Assembly: GCA_021927905.1 (NCBI GenBank)
Contig: BLLK01000049.1
Location: 177,073 to 241,072 of the forward strand
Source: Chaetoceros tenuissimus
Lineage: Eukaryota > Bacillariophyta > Thalassiosirophyceae > Chaetocerotales > Chaetocerotaceae
Direction: 5' to 3'
DNA: 64,000 nucleotides
In this document: in pieces, positions 1 through 11,308 of the stretch
Layout: every line of letters begins with the position of its first letter
How positions within the stretch are numbered: the first letter of the stretch is position 1
Translations under genes and position numbers: made by a program
The notes under the pieces: model-generated
What the model saw: the letters and a program-made list of their open reading frames with translations, nothing else
Told to the model about the DNA's origin: nothing
Database searches by the model: none

Positions 1-2723
1 CAAATATCTTGAATGCTCATCGAGTCTTTCTCTCATACGAATCAAATGTTCCACCTTTCCTCTAGCACAATAATCAAACAAGATGTCCATATACTGCTGA
101 GGAATAATATCTGCTCCGAATCTTCTAGAAATCTGCATACATTCTCTTGCACCCGGCTTTCTTCTTGCACTTTTGGAACTTGAAACAGAAGCCTTTTCAC
201 TATCATTCACGCTGACATTGCTTGGACTCTTGTTGGATGCTCTTGCAGCATTGATGGATATAGATGGTGCATCAATCTTGGGTGGTTGAATGATTTCAAC
301 TGGATCCATCTTGACTTCTGGTAGAGTCATGGCAGGAGCAACTGCAGATGGTGTGTATGCTACATTGTCATTTGCTTGTTGCTCCAAAAGTGTTGCTGCG
401 ACATTTGCAGCAACTGCAGCTGCTTCCGAGATTGTCTTTTTGGACTCATTTTCTGTAGTGCTTCCACTCACTTCCATGTCTTGTGCAACCTCTTCTTCTT
501 TCACATCATTCTTTGCAACGGAAGAAGAAACTGTTGTAGAAGCAGATGCTTTCAATAGTTGTGGTCCTTCTTCTCTTTCATCGTAAGCAGCTTTACGTTT
601 GACAACTCTTCCACTTCGACTACGATGCTCTACAATCTTTTCCTCTTGTGCCGGTTCAACAATCACTGGTTCCACAACAGGGAGTTTAGTAGCATCCTTT
701 CTAGGTCTACCAACAGGTCTTCCAGTACTAGTCCGTTTGGCTGGAGTAGTAGCTTTCTTGGGTGAAGTGGCCTTCTTTGCAGCCGCTGCAATAGCCGCAG
801 CTTTCAAAGCAGGATTTTTAGGTGGTCTTCCACGTCCACGTTTGACAGGCACAACCACCGCTGCAATAGTCGAAGGTTTCACTTTCTTTTCTGACTTTTC
901 CGATTTGGGTGCGAATCTTCCCGAAGAAGTTCTAGGTTGCATAGCAGAATATGCCGCTTTCTTTTGTTTCAAAAGAAGTTTGGCAGCCTTGGCTTTACTC
1001 CCACCACCCTTTTTGACAACCGTAGGTTTTTCAACAGTTTTGGTAGTCTTTTTCTTCCTAGATGGTTTGGGTTTAGGTGCTGCAAGCGCTTCCTTAATCG
1101 CATCGACACAGGTAGGACAAAACCATTCAAAATCAGGCACTTGCGACAATTTCGGAACTAGACAACTTAAATGATATTCACCATCACATAAATCACACAA
1201 TATGGTATTATTCTTGTTTTGTTTGGTGAAACATACTCTACATGCACAAAAGCAGCATGTTGTTGTTTTTTCATCATCCATACAGAATTTACAATTGTAT
1301 TGTCCATGACGTGAGTTGGAGTTTGTAGCTCTTGGTGTCAATCGTTTGATGAGTTCATTTGGAATCATGTCACGTGTATAGAGTGGTTCGGTGAGTGTTA
1401 CTGTCGATTCCTGTTCTTCCTCTTCTTCTTCTTCTCCCATGGAATGAAGTGATGTATCTGTTATGGAATCCTGATCAGGCTTTAGATCCATACGTTGTTT
1501 CCGAATACGTTTGGAACGAGGTTGACCAGGATGCAATGGAGTATTAGTTGCAGAAGTATTTCCCTGTGCTTCATCTCTAGATCGTTTCCCAGTAGGAGAC
1601 CCCATCATTTCTTGTGGCAAAATATTTGCTTTTCGTTTCGAGTCATATTCCACTTTGAGTTTTTCCATGGCTCTGACACCCGATAAAGCCGCTCTGCGTT
1701 TTCTAGCTTGTGGCTTCAATCCAGTGACAAAATCTACATCGCAATAGGCACAATTCCAATCAGTAGGTTTGGCATCGAGTAATGGTCTGACACATTGAAC
1801 ATGAAATTTATTCTCGCATACATCTTGATTACAGGAAATGAGATCTCCTCCATAAGAACACACTTTGCATTTCGATGTTGAATCCAATGGTTCGGAAGAG
1901 GAAGCCGCTTCATCCTTATTTGTCTCTTCTGCAGTCATTTCGTTATCATCTTCATTGCCCTCAGTATCTCCATCCTCAGTTTGTTTCTCTTCATCTCCAT
2001 CATCTTCACCCTCTCCCTGTCCATCTTCTTCTTCCTGTTGCTGTTCCTGATGTTCCAATTGCAGAGCCTTCATTTCCTTCACAGCAGTTCTAGCCTTTTT
2101 CCTCAACCGACTATCCTTTTTATAACCCGTCACACCACCCGCATCACAATGAGCACAAGACCAATTATTCCTCGGGGTAGATTTCAAAATTGGTCGGGTA
2201 CACTGTAAATGAAAGACTAAATTACAAGTCGAGCAACATAAAAGTTCACCACCCTGTGCACAAACTTCACATTGATCATTGTGTCCATCGGAATCTTCTT
2301 CTTCTTCTGAAGAGGAAGAGTCGGAGGATTCAAAAGATTTGTTGAGTGAAAGGACGTATTGATAGAATTCGATTGCTTCCGTTGCACAACCGGCTCCTGA
2401 TTTCTTTTCTTTACGAAATTCTTCTCGTTTTTGTGTCAGTTTTTTGATAAAGGATGTCAATATTTTGTGTCGTTTTTGAGTTGTTGTGTTCATGTTTTTG
2501 AGGAGATTATGAGCGTGTTGCTGATGTGAAAGAAAATTTAGAGAGATGAGAGTTAGTAAGATATTAGGAAATAGCTATTCATGATTCATCATTACTTGTT
2601 CAGTCTACTTACCTCCCAGGAGAAACGAGCCGGGGAATCATTGACAGCAGCTGCATAAGTTCCATTCGACAATTTCGTGGCAATCTTTTCGGCCTCTCTC
2701 TGTTTAGCCGGTAGTCGAGGCAT
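1..2723 (-). CDS. PHD-finger / AT-hook chromatin protein (3' end outside window)
   Basis: Two exons are visible, 2613-2723 and 2520 down past position 1, with a GTAAGT...CAG intron (2521-2612) in phase 0. About 877 residues can be read without a stop, so the C terminus lies outside the window. There are three PHD-type zinc modules, near residues 121-162, 254-298 and 446-510. The third begins with an extra Cys cluster (CKFCMDD...CCFCACRVC) before a full PHD (LCDLCDGEYHLSCL), an arrangement resembling the pre-PHD/PHD of UHRF proteins. AT-hook cores (KRGRGRPPK near 598, GRPVGRPRK near 640) predict minor-groove DNA binding. Acidic stretches and Lys/Arg-rich linkers separate the modules. Likely role (inference): nuclear histone-tail reader. 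I see no SET, SRA or bromodomain in the visible part. Start chosen at the first ATG (MPRLPAK), with a good splice site 111 nt downstream. Confidence 0.85.
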
Positions 2724-2727
2724 TATT

Positions 2728-2935
2728 AGCTATTTGAGTTGATAGAGGAGCTTGTAGTTATTTAAATAGAGACTAACTAGAGAGATCAACTTGGATCAGA
2801 TAAAGCAATAAGAATGAGACACATTGAACATAGTAGAGGAAAAGAGTGCACGTCCGACTATTCAACGTATCCTACATTTTCTATCAGGTATCCTACATAT
2901 GATCTGCTGTCATCAGCTAATTTCTTATTGTGATA
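2728..2935. repeat. Left diverged direct repeat flanking the LNR gene
   Basis: Intergenic DNA that aligns by eye with 5616-5840. Shared blocks in the same order are agctattt, gttgatag, atagaga, taact-gagag, tcaacttg and then cctac-rich text. Indels are frequent. The LNR gene lies between the two copies. Confidence 0.5.
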
Positions 2936-2982
2936 GTTTCCCTAAATTTTAGGCCTAGTTTTAAAATTTCATTTTGTTGAAA

Positions 2983-5451
2983 TTATTTAGCATTTTCAAT
3001 TGGATAGTAGTATGATTCAATGCATGTGCCGCCATTATTTTCATCATAATAGAAATCCTGTCGACAGTGATCAACATCAGCACAGGTAGAGAATGAAATA
3101 TGCTCACATTTGTAAGTACATTTTGAATTAAATTCGTCATAGATACAATGACTTTGTCCATTGCACTCTCCTTCTGTACCAAAATCATTGCAAATAGCTT
3201 GTGTGCAAGTTCCGCCATAATATTCATCGGCATTTCTTTCAAAATGGCAGAAATTTGCTTCAGAACAAGATTTTGCATGTAAGAATTGCATTTGCTGCAG
3301 TTGTTTTCACATAAGTTTCTCTGTTCATTGAAGAAGCATTTCTCGAATTTGATACACTCTTCCTTGTTTTCAAGAAAGTAAGAACAAGTAAGTGTATCTA
3401 GACGCTGACATTCTTGCTCTTCATCATTCCAAAAGCAATGTGGGCCAATGATTGTACCATCATCAGTTTTACTTCCGCAATTATCAGAAGTCGTAAATAA
3501 TCCATTATCCTATATAGAAAAGCAAGATATATCAAACAAATAAGAATTTAAAGGAAAAAGTATATAATAACTGCAGAATGAACAATGATGACTTACATAG
3601 ACACAGCTTCCGCATGTTGGAGATTTTTCAACTCTGCCATATACAAAATAAAGGTCTCTCTCTTTACTTCCTTTTAACATTTTTTTCTATCTTCAAGTGC
3701 TTTGAAGAAACTTTCTGAATAATCTGCAAAGATATCTGTGTGTCCTTTGCTGATGAGCTGATTTGCTCCTCTACAAAAGTTGTCCTCATCCCATTCGCAG
3801 TCACCTCCACAAAGATCTGGATCAATTTGGCCACCAGGAGCAAAGACGCATTGACCACATGTTAGTGCTTTGTGACCACCACAATCGACATTATACACTT
3901 TAATGTCGAAAGAATCATTTGCACTGAGACAATCGCCATGGTCCCAATCACATTCTGCAGTGTTCATAAAGATATCACATTCCCCATCACCTAGCTTAAA
4001 TTTGTAGTTGTCTTTTTTGTACAAAGTGTTGCAGTCGTCATTTTCATTAACGTCTGTACAATCATTGCCATCAAAATTGCATTCCAGAGTATCCAACTCT
4101 TTTTGACAAACTCCATCTCCAATTTGGACAGGTTTAAAATCTGGGAAGTCACCTTTACTGAGTTCGACGCCATGCATTGTTGAGATAAATTCGTCTGCAG
4201 TATCAGCATGTCTCCGTTGATTTAAATTTGCCTGTTTCTTGGATTCTTTTCTGATTCTTTCATTCAAAGCATTAGCTATTGGATTACAGTCTGGGTAATC
4301 ATCATTTAAATCTCTACATTCATCATTTTCAAAGCCACATAAGTTAATGTTGGCACCAAACCCCTGAAAGTTATCGCATTTTCCATTTGACAATTCTTGT
4401 AGATCTTGAATCATAAACCTCCTTCCATTCTTTTGCTCAAATGAAAGCCGACAATATGGATAGACATTATCTAGAAAGATCATGTTGTCTTGATGATATA
4501 TCACTGTCGAGTAAAGCCCAAACAAAACAAAAACGAGAGAAAGGAACATCAAATATCTCAAGGGTTTTACTTTTTGATCTTGCACCTCTACTTCTTCCGA
4601 TGAGTCATGCGCAGTCTGTTGAAGACGATTCCCTAGATAACCATGCTTTGCTAGTAGAAATACTGCGTTGTCAATTTCAGAAATAACAATGAGTGCGGTG
4701 TAATCTTTGAGAAGATCAATGATATTATCCGCTCTCATGATTACAACTGTTGATACCAGCAAGACGAGAATGCCTTGTGATAATTTTAGAAAGAGAGGAA
4801 CAAATACTCGGAAAAACCACTTGCCAAAAGTCCTATTACCTTCGAACAATACATGTCTCTCATGTTGACTTTCTTCTCCCCAATGGAAAACCTTTTCATC
4901 TTTATCATATTTCAGCGACAACATTGTAAGATTTTGAATTGAGCCGATTACGTCTGAGCTATTGAAAAGACATAAGATCATTGCAAAGAATTGACCAATC
5001 TGAACAGAGTTAGGAACTATGATTGGCATATCAAAACTGGATCTATTTGGCATTAAATCTCGATTATTTTCACCAATGATACTGATGCGAGAAAAAGTCT
5101 AAGTTATGAGATGAGATTCACGAATCATATGAAAGCTCATGTTTCCACTTACACCAAACTAATAAGCGAGCATTGAGTAACAAAGCAGAGGAATCCAAGA
5201 AACCAAGAAATTTTATTACTTTGCAAGTTGGCAGCCATCATCATTGTGACCGTATCCTTTTCCAGTGTTATTCCCACAACATCATCTTTGTCCTTCTGGA
5301 TGATGGATTTCATTAGATTGCTTCACCTATTACTAGTATGAATTGAGCTTGTTCATAGTGGTGATAATACCTCATTCCACGGTAAACTCACTACGACGTC
5401 CTCTTTGTTTTGGGGAGACACAGGATCATATCTCAGTTTTGAAGATGACAT
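2983..5451 (-). CDS. LNR (Notch-type) repeat membrane protein, two frame breaks
   Basis: Proposed exons: 5371-5451, 5153-5295, 3597-5081 and 2983-3509, all with GT...AG borders and matching phases. The N-terminal half has about five hydrophobic segments, including LGFLCFVTQCSLISLV, LVLLVSTVVIMRA and FLSLVFVLFGLYS. These are followed by three LNR units with typical Cys/Asp spacing (CDNFQGFGANINLCGF; GDGVCQKE...CNFDGNDC; GDGECDIF...CDWDHGDC). Next come two copies of a Cys motif (CGGHKALTCGQC...CGGDCEW, then TCGSCVY...CFW) that I associate with stramenopile surface proteins, and a further Cys-rich tail. Expected topology: membrane-anchored with an extracellular Ca-binding LNR region. The frame breaks at the A7 run (3680-3686) and near 3271-3274; one added base at each restores the Cys pattern. 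It could be a recent pseudogene or carry sequence errors. The ligand is unknown. Confidence 0.7.
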
Positions 5452-5615
5452 GATTCCGTCCAAAGACCTTACTGTACCAGTGCTCTAAAACACCAGCAGT
5501 GGACGACAGTTTATTTATTTATCTATGGCCTTGTTTTCTCTTTTTGGTAACTTTTTCAATACTGTTTCTAGACGTACTTTTGGACCCAATTAGTCCTACC
5601 AAAAATTTTGATCGA

Positions 5616-5840
5616 AGCTATTTTTGCGTTGATAGTTGAATAGAGAGTAACTTGAGAGGTCAACTTGCTTGGATTATATAGTAATAAGATCAAAGTAAAA
5701 AGGATGAGAGATGAACACAAACTGAAGTACTGAAGTTGAGGAAAACGAGACCTTACGAGACTCGACTCATTAGTCCTACAGAAACTTTATAATCGACCTG
5801 TCCTACCTCAAACCGATCCTCTGTCAATAGCTAAATTAAT
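5616..5840. repeat. Right diverged direct repeat flanking the LNR gene
   Basis: Partner of 2728-2935. It lies in the 563-nt gap between the LNR gene and the PUB-domain gene, which otherwise holds only AT-rich sequence and no supported ORF. Confidence 0.5.
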
Positions 5841-6014
5841 CAATGACAGTGTGAAGAGAGAAGAAAAGAGAAGAAAGCACGCGAAAAACAACACACGTCC
5901 ACGTTTCATTCTTGTTCTATCATCATTGCAGCATTTCTAATTCAATTCAAATACACCACTGACCCACACTAGTCTCCCTAGTTACCATCAAATCAAATAC
6001 TACCAACAGCAGCA

Positions 6015-6647
6015 ATGACTCTTCGACTTTCTTCTCAATCGACATCTTCCCTCTTGTCAAACTATACAACAGATCCCAACATTTCCTCTTCTCAAAAGTC
6101 AACCTCTCTCAAAACCCTCGTTACAATTTTTCAAAACATTCTCGACCCTTCCAAAACCGATGACAAATTCAATCGAATCAAATGCAATAACAACATTCTC
6201 AAACAAAGAATCTACAATTATCCTTCTTTAGTATCACTACTATCATTGGTGGGATTTGAAAAGGAAACTCTCGAGGGAGAAGAAATGTATCTATTCAAAG
6301 GATCAGTCGAGACTCTATCGAATACAGTCCAGGAATTGAAACAGAATTTACAACTCTTTCAAACGACCTTATCAAAATCTGAATCGACTGTATCAACTTC
6401 CAGTAGTAGTAGTATCTCATCTACTTCCACTAGCAAAATGAGTGAAAAGCAAAAGGCAAGACTTTTACTAGAAGAAAAGGAACGTCAACAGAAAATTGCC
6501 GAGAAGGAAAATCGTAAACGGAATTTACAAATGCTCAAGGAAGACAAGAAAGCGAGGAGTGATCCGAATTGGAAACCTAAAGTCAGTGCTGCTTGTGCCA
6601 AGACTGGCAAAGGGCTCCAGACTTTTAGAGATAAATATGGAGAGTAA
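6015..6647 (+). CDS. PUB-domain protein
   Basis: Intact 210-residue ORF with its own ATG. Residues about 25-115 fit the PUB domain (KTDDKFNRIKCNNNILKQRI followed by an LLSLVGFE stretch), the module of peptide N-glycanases and UBX/UBA proteins that binds p97/Cdc48. A Ser/Thr-rich linker (about 120-140) leads to a Lys/Glu/Arg-rich helix (LLEEKERQQKIAEKE). The C terminus is conserved-looking (DPNWKPKVSAACAKTGKG). No transglutaminase, UBX or UBA domain follows, so it is not a full peptide N-glycanase. A role as a small Cdc48 cofactor in ubiquitin handling is inference. A poly(A)-type AATAAA lies shortly after the stop (about 6773). A fragment of its 3' end recurs near 8427-8475. Confidence 0.75.
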   Translation: MTLRLSSQSTSSLLSNYTTDPNISSSQKSTSLKTLVTIFQNILDPSKTDDKFNRIKCNNNILKQRIYNYPSLVSLLSLVGFEKETLEGEEMYLFKGSVETLSNTVQELKQNLQLFQTTLSKSESTVSTSSSSSISSTSTSKMSEKQKARLLLEEKERQQKIAEKENRKRNLQMLKEDKKARSDPNWKPKVSAACAKTGKGLQTFRDKYGE

Positions 6648-7271
6648 TTTACGAGACAAGATGGGGAGTAGTACAGTAAACCATCAGTTGACATGAGGGG
6701 ATTGACTTATAAGGATGTTGAATCACAATCTAGAGTCATATTTTTGCCTATTGATTGCTTTTTCAATTCGAAATAAAATAAAGGACGTGTCGATGATGTA
6801 GATTTTGTCTAAAGTATATCTTATTCACCAAACAGAACGATATATAAAGTAGACACTGTAGTATGAGTATTTATTCCCTTCTATCGCCATTCATCATGTA
6901 TTAGGTTGTTGACCGCCTGTTTGTTTCTATTGATATAATATCTACCTTTTTCGCTATTTATTGATATTAGATTCAGTATACAGACATTTCATAATGCATA
7001 CCCTAAAATGTTATTCTATCTTTGTTATCTCTGAACATAAATGCCATCCGTTATCCCTGAACAAAATGCTATACACATAAACCATAACGGCGCATAAAAT
7101 CTATCGAATAATTATTCATCTTTTCATGATTTCGATCTCTTGCTTGTATTGTCATCCTCATGAAATGTTTCTCGAAACGAAAGAGCACCATCTTCTACAT
7201 CATTGTCATGACTCATGGATACATTGCTATCTTTTCCCTCCTCCAATAATTCGCTTAAACCTACATTGTCA
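6648..7271. other. Intergenic, nothing coding recognised
   Basis: AT-rich spacer between two convergent genes. It holds AATAAA-type signals close to the PUB gene stop. I see no credible ORF or RNA gene. Confidence 0.5.
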
Positions 7272-8195
7272 TCATTGTCGAAACTTGCTGCAATGGCCAA
7301 AATGTTTCAACCAAAAGTCATTGCTGAAAATGTCTTCATCTCCAATCATATCTCGAAGAGCTTGTTCATTTTCAGAAGGTGTCATTTGTGATATACGTTT
7401 CTTTTCTGCATCTGCTTCTTCCTCCTCAGGTGTTGGCTCAGGTGGCGAACTAGAATGATTTGTATAAGAGCTACCAAAGTCAATCTCTTTGGGACATTCC
7501 CCTCCTGAGAATAACACAATGACAAACACAACCCAATATGGAGCATCTTTTAGCTGTGGATACACGCGTCGTGTTTTCTGAATCTTTGGTCTAGTGTATG
7601 TAAAGATGTTAAATGCTCCACCGATAGCAGTGAGAGTACTTGGGAGCCAAAAACAAACTTTGGAGGACTTTTACCTCTTGCGTTGGCAGCAAAGACAACA
7701 ACAGGTGGGATATATATCAACATATAAATAGCAACCCATAAGCTTGACTGGATAAATGACTCAAATGCCAGTGATCTCTTTGGAGGATCTTCCTCTTCCT
7801 CTTCACTATGTTTCCTACACATGCAGCATTGACAAAAATATTTCATGACTTCCTTGCAGAAACTGTACTTTTCTACATTTTCAGGTGCATTCCTCTGTTG
7901 AGCTTGTTCCAATCGCATCAGTTCTTCCGCTTTGTATACATGTATGGTCAACCGAGTGAAATTGGAAATAATCAAAAGAAAGGATCCTGCTACAATAGGC
8001 ATCAAGAATAAAAGTGCATCGCGATCAGCTTTTTCGCCTCTCATACATTCATCTGCGACACAATTGATGGGTTTCTCAGTAATGGCACATGTAGCACCTG
8101 ATCATAAAGACCATCACTCCGGAAAATATCAAAGAGATGCTTGAACATACTGTCTTTGCAATCAATTGAGATGTGTATAATTGTTTCACGGACAT
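7272..8195 (-). pseudogene. Decayed GPCR-like seven-helix receptor
   Basis: Three pieces in different frames read as parts of one receptor. The first is an ATG at 8195 with one hydrophobic helix (TVCSSISLIFSGVMVFMI). The second, after a frame change near 8095-8106, is a Cys-containing loop and two helices (LFLMPIVAGSFLLIISNF; SSLWVAIYMLIYIPPVVVF). The third, after a frame change near 7669-7672, is a last helix ending GGAFNIFTYTRPK, an acidic tail and a stop. The order loop, TM5, TM6, TM7 with a terminal 'Y-x-RP' matches algal GPCR-like proteins as I know them. Helices 2-4 are absent, so the copy is truncated internally as well as frame-shifted. An unannotated intron could explain one break but not the missing helices. 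Expression and function are doubtful. Confidence 0.6.
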
Positions 8196-8421
8196 GGTAT
8201 TCTTATTTTCTTGGTCAAGCTTAGAGGAGATTATGTTGTCAAGTTAAAGAGACATTCGCAACAACGCAACTCAAAGTGTGTTTCCTCCATTGAATTATGT
8301 ACCACGTATTCATGACTTAGAGTAACGGTATTTCTAACTGTCACGAGTTTGGAAAAGAAAACAAATTTTATTTGAGTTAGTTCATGGTGTTTTAATTGTA
8401 GACAAAGAAAGAGAGAAGTAA

Positions 8422-8476
8422 TCAAAATTGGAATTCAAAAGTCAATGCTGCTTGTGCCAAGACTGGTAAAGGTTGC
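8422..8476 (+). pseudogene. Fragment of the PUB-domain gene 3' end
   Basis: About 55 nt closely match the coding sequence near 6555-6610. The block gtcaatgctgcttgtgcc followed by aagactggtaaagg differs from the parent at few positions. The remainder of 8196-9167 holds only short ORFs I cannot support as genes. Confidence 0.7.
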
Positions 8477-9167
8477 TGCTCGAGTACGAGTATATATTGT
8501 CCCTATTTCTTAAACAGGTATTGGGGCGGCCGTGACATCACAATTTAATTAGGATTCATCTAATCAGCAGGAGGAATTCGATGGATATACTTTATCTCTA
8601 AATCTGTTGACGACTTCAGATTCGACTTTCTTGTATTTTTTTTCTAAATCTATCTTGAAGAATAAGGCTTGATGAGAATAAATTACAAGGTGAACAAGAG
8701 TATTGAACCTCATTTTGTTACATGGCGACACATTTTTAAAAGTATTGCTGGGATAGATGGAAGCACGACGGGAAAAAAATCCAATAATCAAATGTACTCT
8801 GATAAAAAAGTGGAAGGTAGCCTTTCTTTTATTATGATCATCGGAAAAGCACTGTAGCTCCTCGTCGGAGACAGGACTGCAGATTACTACAGCAACGCTT
8901 AAAGACTTGTCGATTATTCCAAATGTCCAAGCTTTTTTTTACCTAATATCAAACAGTAGCTTTTATGTTCTGCCTTTTAGCATTGAATTGTCAATGTCTA
9001 CGCAATGGGTATATGGAAAGTACAAGGATTGCGAAGAGAATGATACTGATGCTATCGTAGAGTCTATGATAGCTAAGAAGCGCGTCATAGGCTTAGATTT
9101 AATTTGTCCGACTTGCATCTAGGTAAAAGTTAAAGTAGTAATTATTTCATAGTACATGTTTGTTTAT

Positions 9168-10585
9168 TTAAGCCATGGAGTTTTCCTTCGGTGCTCTAGT
9201 CATCATGTCTCGAACATATTTGTTGAGTGCACTGTCAATGCGAATACTTGGATCGTATCTTGGGTTCACATCTCCTTCCTTCATTTCACACACCTCATGA
9301 TTGACATCACGATGTTCCGCTTCATCAGCTCTTACTGCCTTCATTAAATCAAGAACAGTTCCATTCTCACCCAGGTGCCAGTAACTGATTCCAATCTTTG
9401 GAGCTTTCTCGGTTCTCCATTGTGCAAGGTCACTACCTTCTGGAGCATCTTCAATTGCTTGGATAATCTTTGTATATGTGGACACGGCTTCTTCTTCGAT
9501 GTATCCAACAAAGCGATGGCAGAATTTGGGGCTAATGAGATATGCAAAGAGGAAACCAGTTCCGAATCCAAACTGAGCTCCAATAACAGATGCACGGAAT
9601 GCAAGGCTTGGATCTCTCATGGTTACAAATGTCAAGAGATGCATTCGTTCATTGGTGGCCTCTTCCAAAAACATATTGATGAGTCCTCCATCTCTTTCCA
9701 TTCTACGTAATGATTTAAAGTGACGAACGATACTCGCAGTCATGCCCGGCACGGCAGCAATAGTCTCGAGAAATATCACACGTTGTAGAACTTTGCTGGT
9801 TGTAATTTCCCCATTCCAGCCAGTAGCAGTATCAAATCCAAAACGCACAGCCTTGACTGCATTGTATGCAATTTTGTCAGAGAGAGTCTTGGGTTGAATA
9901 TGCGTTTGTGTAATACTGTTGAGTTCATCCTCTTTCCATTGATGATGGTTGAGGTCATAATAATACTCAGCTGCACATGTTCCTACTCCCAATGAGTTCT
10001 TTTTCTTCTCATCATTGTTGAGAGTAGCATCAATCGCTTCGAGGAGACGATCGATTGGAACAGCTTTCCCACTATTTCCAACATAAAATAGTTCAGCTAT
10101 TTCAAGAATTTCAGATTCACGAAAGATATGTTTATGTTTGCGTAGAAGCTGCTTGAGTTCTTGCGCGTCAATCTTTCCATCTTTGTTGACATCGACAGAC
10201 TTGATAGGATACACAAGTAATGAAGGTTAGATGAGGATTTGTCTTCATCAAGAGGTTAGTTTGTCATGATATATTCATTGAATATGATTCATACCTCGAA
10301 TTCAGCTCGGAGTATTTGTTCCATGTCAGCAGAGAGTGCAGAAAAGTTTCTGTTTGTAGGATCAAGTTCGGTCTTGAGAGTATTGTTAAGCATGGAAATG
10401 TTTCGCACACTCAAGGAAGAATAGATTGTAGTTGGAAATGTTTCTTGAGTTCGAGTAACAGCATAGTTTGAAACATTGGAAAAGACAGCTGGGTTTGCAA
10501 CTTGTCTCTGGATAGAGATGTTACTTGATTTGGCAAGGTAAAGTGCTTTACGAGAAGCTCTTTTGAAATTATGGCTAAGCAACAT
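9168..10585 (-). CDS. AOX: Alternative oxidase with N-terminal EF-hand, mitochondrial
   Basis: Exons 10295-10585 and 9168-10199 with a 95-nt intron in phase 0, giving about 440 residues. The N terminus is Arg/Ser-rich and amphipathic (MLLSHNFKRASRKALYLAK), a mitochondrial presequence. Residues 100-111 form a textbook EF-hand loop (DVNKDGKIDAQE), and a second, degenerate loop follows (YVGNSGKAVPID). The oxidase part has all the diiron motifs: LETIAAVPGM, EEATNERMHL, IEEEAV and ADEAEHRDVNH. The known reaction is oxidation of ubiquinol with reduction of O2 to water on the matrix face of the inner membrane, bypassing complexes III and IV. The EF-hand suggests calcium control of electron overflow (inference). 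The splice joins presequence and oxidase exactly inside the EF-hand helix. An HMG-box gene diverges upstream. Confidence 0.93.
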
Positions 10586-11308
10586 GGTTTCTTTGTACTC
10601 TATAATTAATTATTTGTTGGAGTTGAATTGAAATTTATGAGCAGAACGGAATGAAGCATTCTTTTCATTTTCTGACTGTTCCAAAATAAAATGTCCTAAC
10701 ATGAATGAAATGAGTGGCTAGTGTATAACTACGTACATACTTACATACCAAGTTAAAAATAGAAAGAGAAAGAAAAGAGAAAGGGTAATTGTTTGATACG
10801 GTAGTACTATTCTTGCCAATAAGTGTCAGTACCTACGAATTTTGAAAAACAGTATATATATACGTATTTCTCCGATTCTCCGAAATTATTCGGACGGATA
10901 AATACAGAAAATGGCCTATAACTCCGTTATTTCGGATGATTCACAATTCTTACGCCAAAGGAAAAATACAAGTTCTAAAGTTTACCATCGTTTACCATCT
11001 ATCTATTCAAATGAACTCGATTGCTATAAATATTATAAAAAATTATAGTTCTCAGTGTATGCTTTATATTTCAAAGTTAACGTTTGTCCTTTGTGAATCT
11101 TGTCGAATCTTTTCGAATCATACGTTGCGACAAAAAAAGTTCCTCCGTATTTTTGTCTCAGATTGAGTGGAAAGCTTCACAACAGAACAAAACCTACCAC
11201 TTTGCATGAAACGATTGATTCCTGTTCTCATTTCTTTATCGCAGCAGAACCCTTTAGATAAGGTTTACCAGAAATCTCTTTTAGTACAACCTATAAAACA
11301 AGCATAAC
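10586..11308. promoter_or_regulatory. Divergent intergenic region, oxidase and HMG-box gene
   Basis: 723 nt between two divergently transcribed genes, so it must hold both promoters. A ctataaaa stretch lies just 5' of the HMG-box ATG. There are AT-rich runs (tatatatatacg near 10855) but no perfect TGACGTCA, unlike upstream of the next two HMG genes. Confidence 0.4.

Noticed and set aside
8564-9122. Short ORFs on both strands between receptor relic and oxidase
   Set aside because: No domain, atypical composition, and no splice logic; treated as non-coding.
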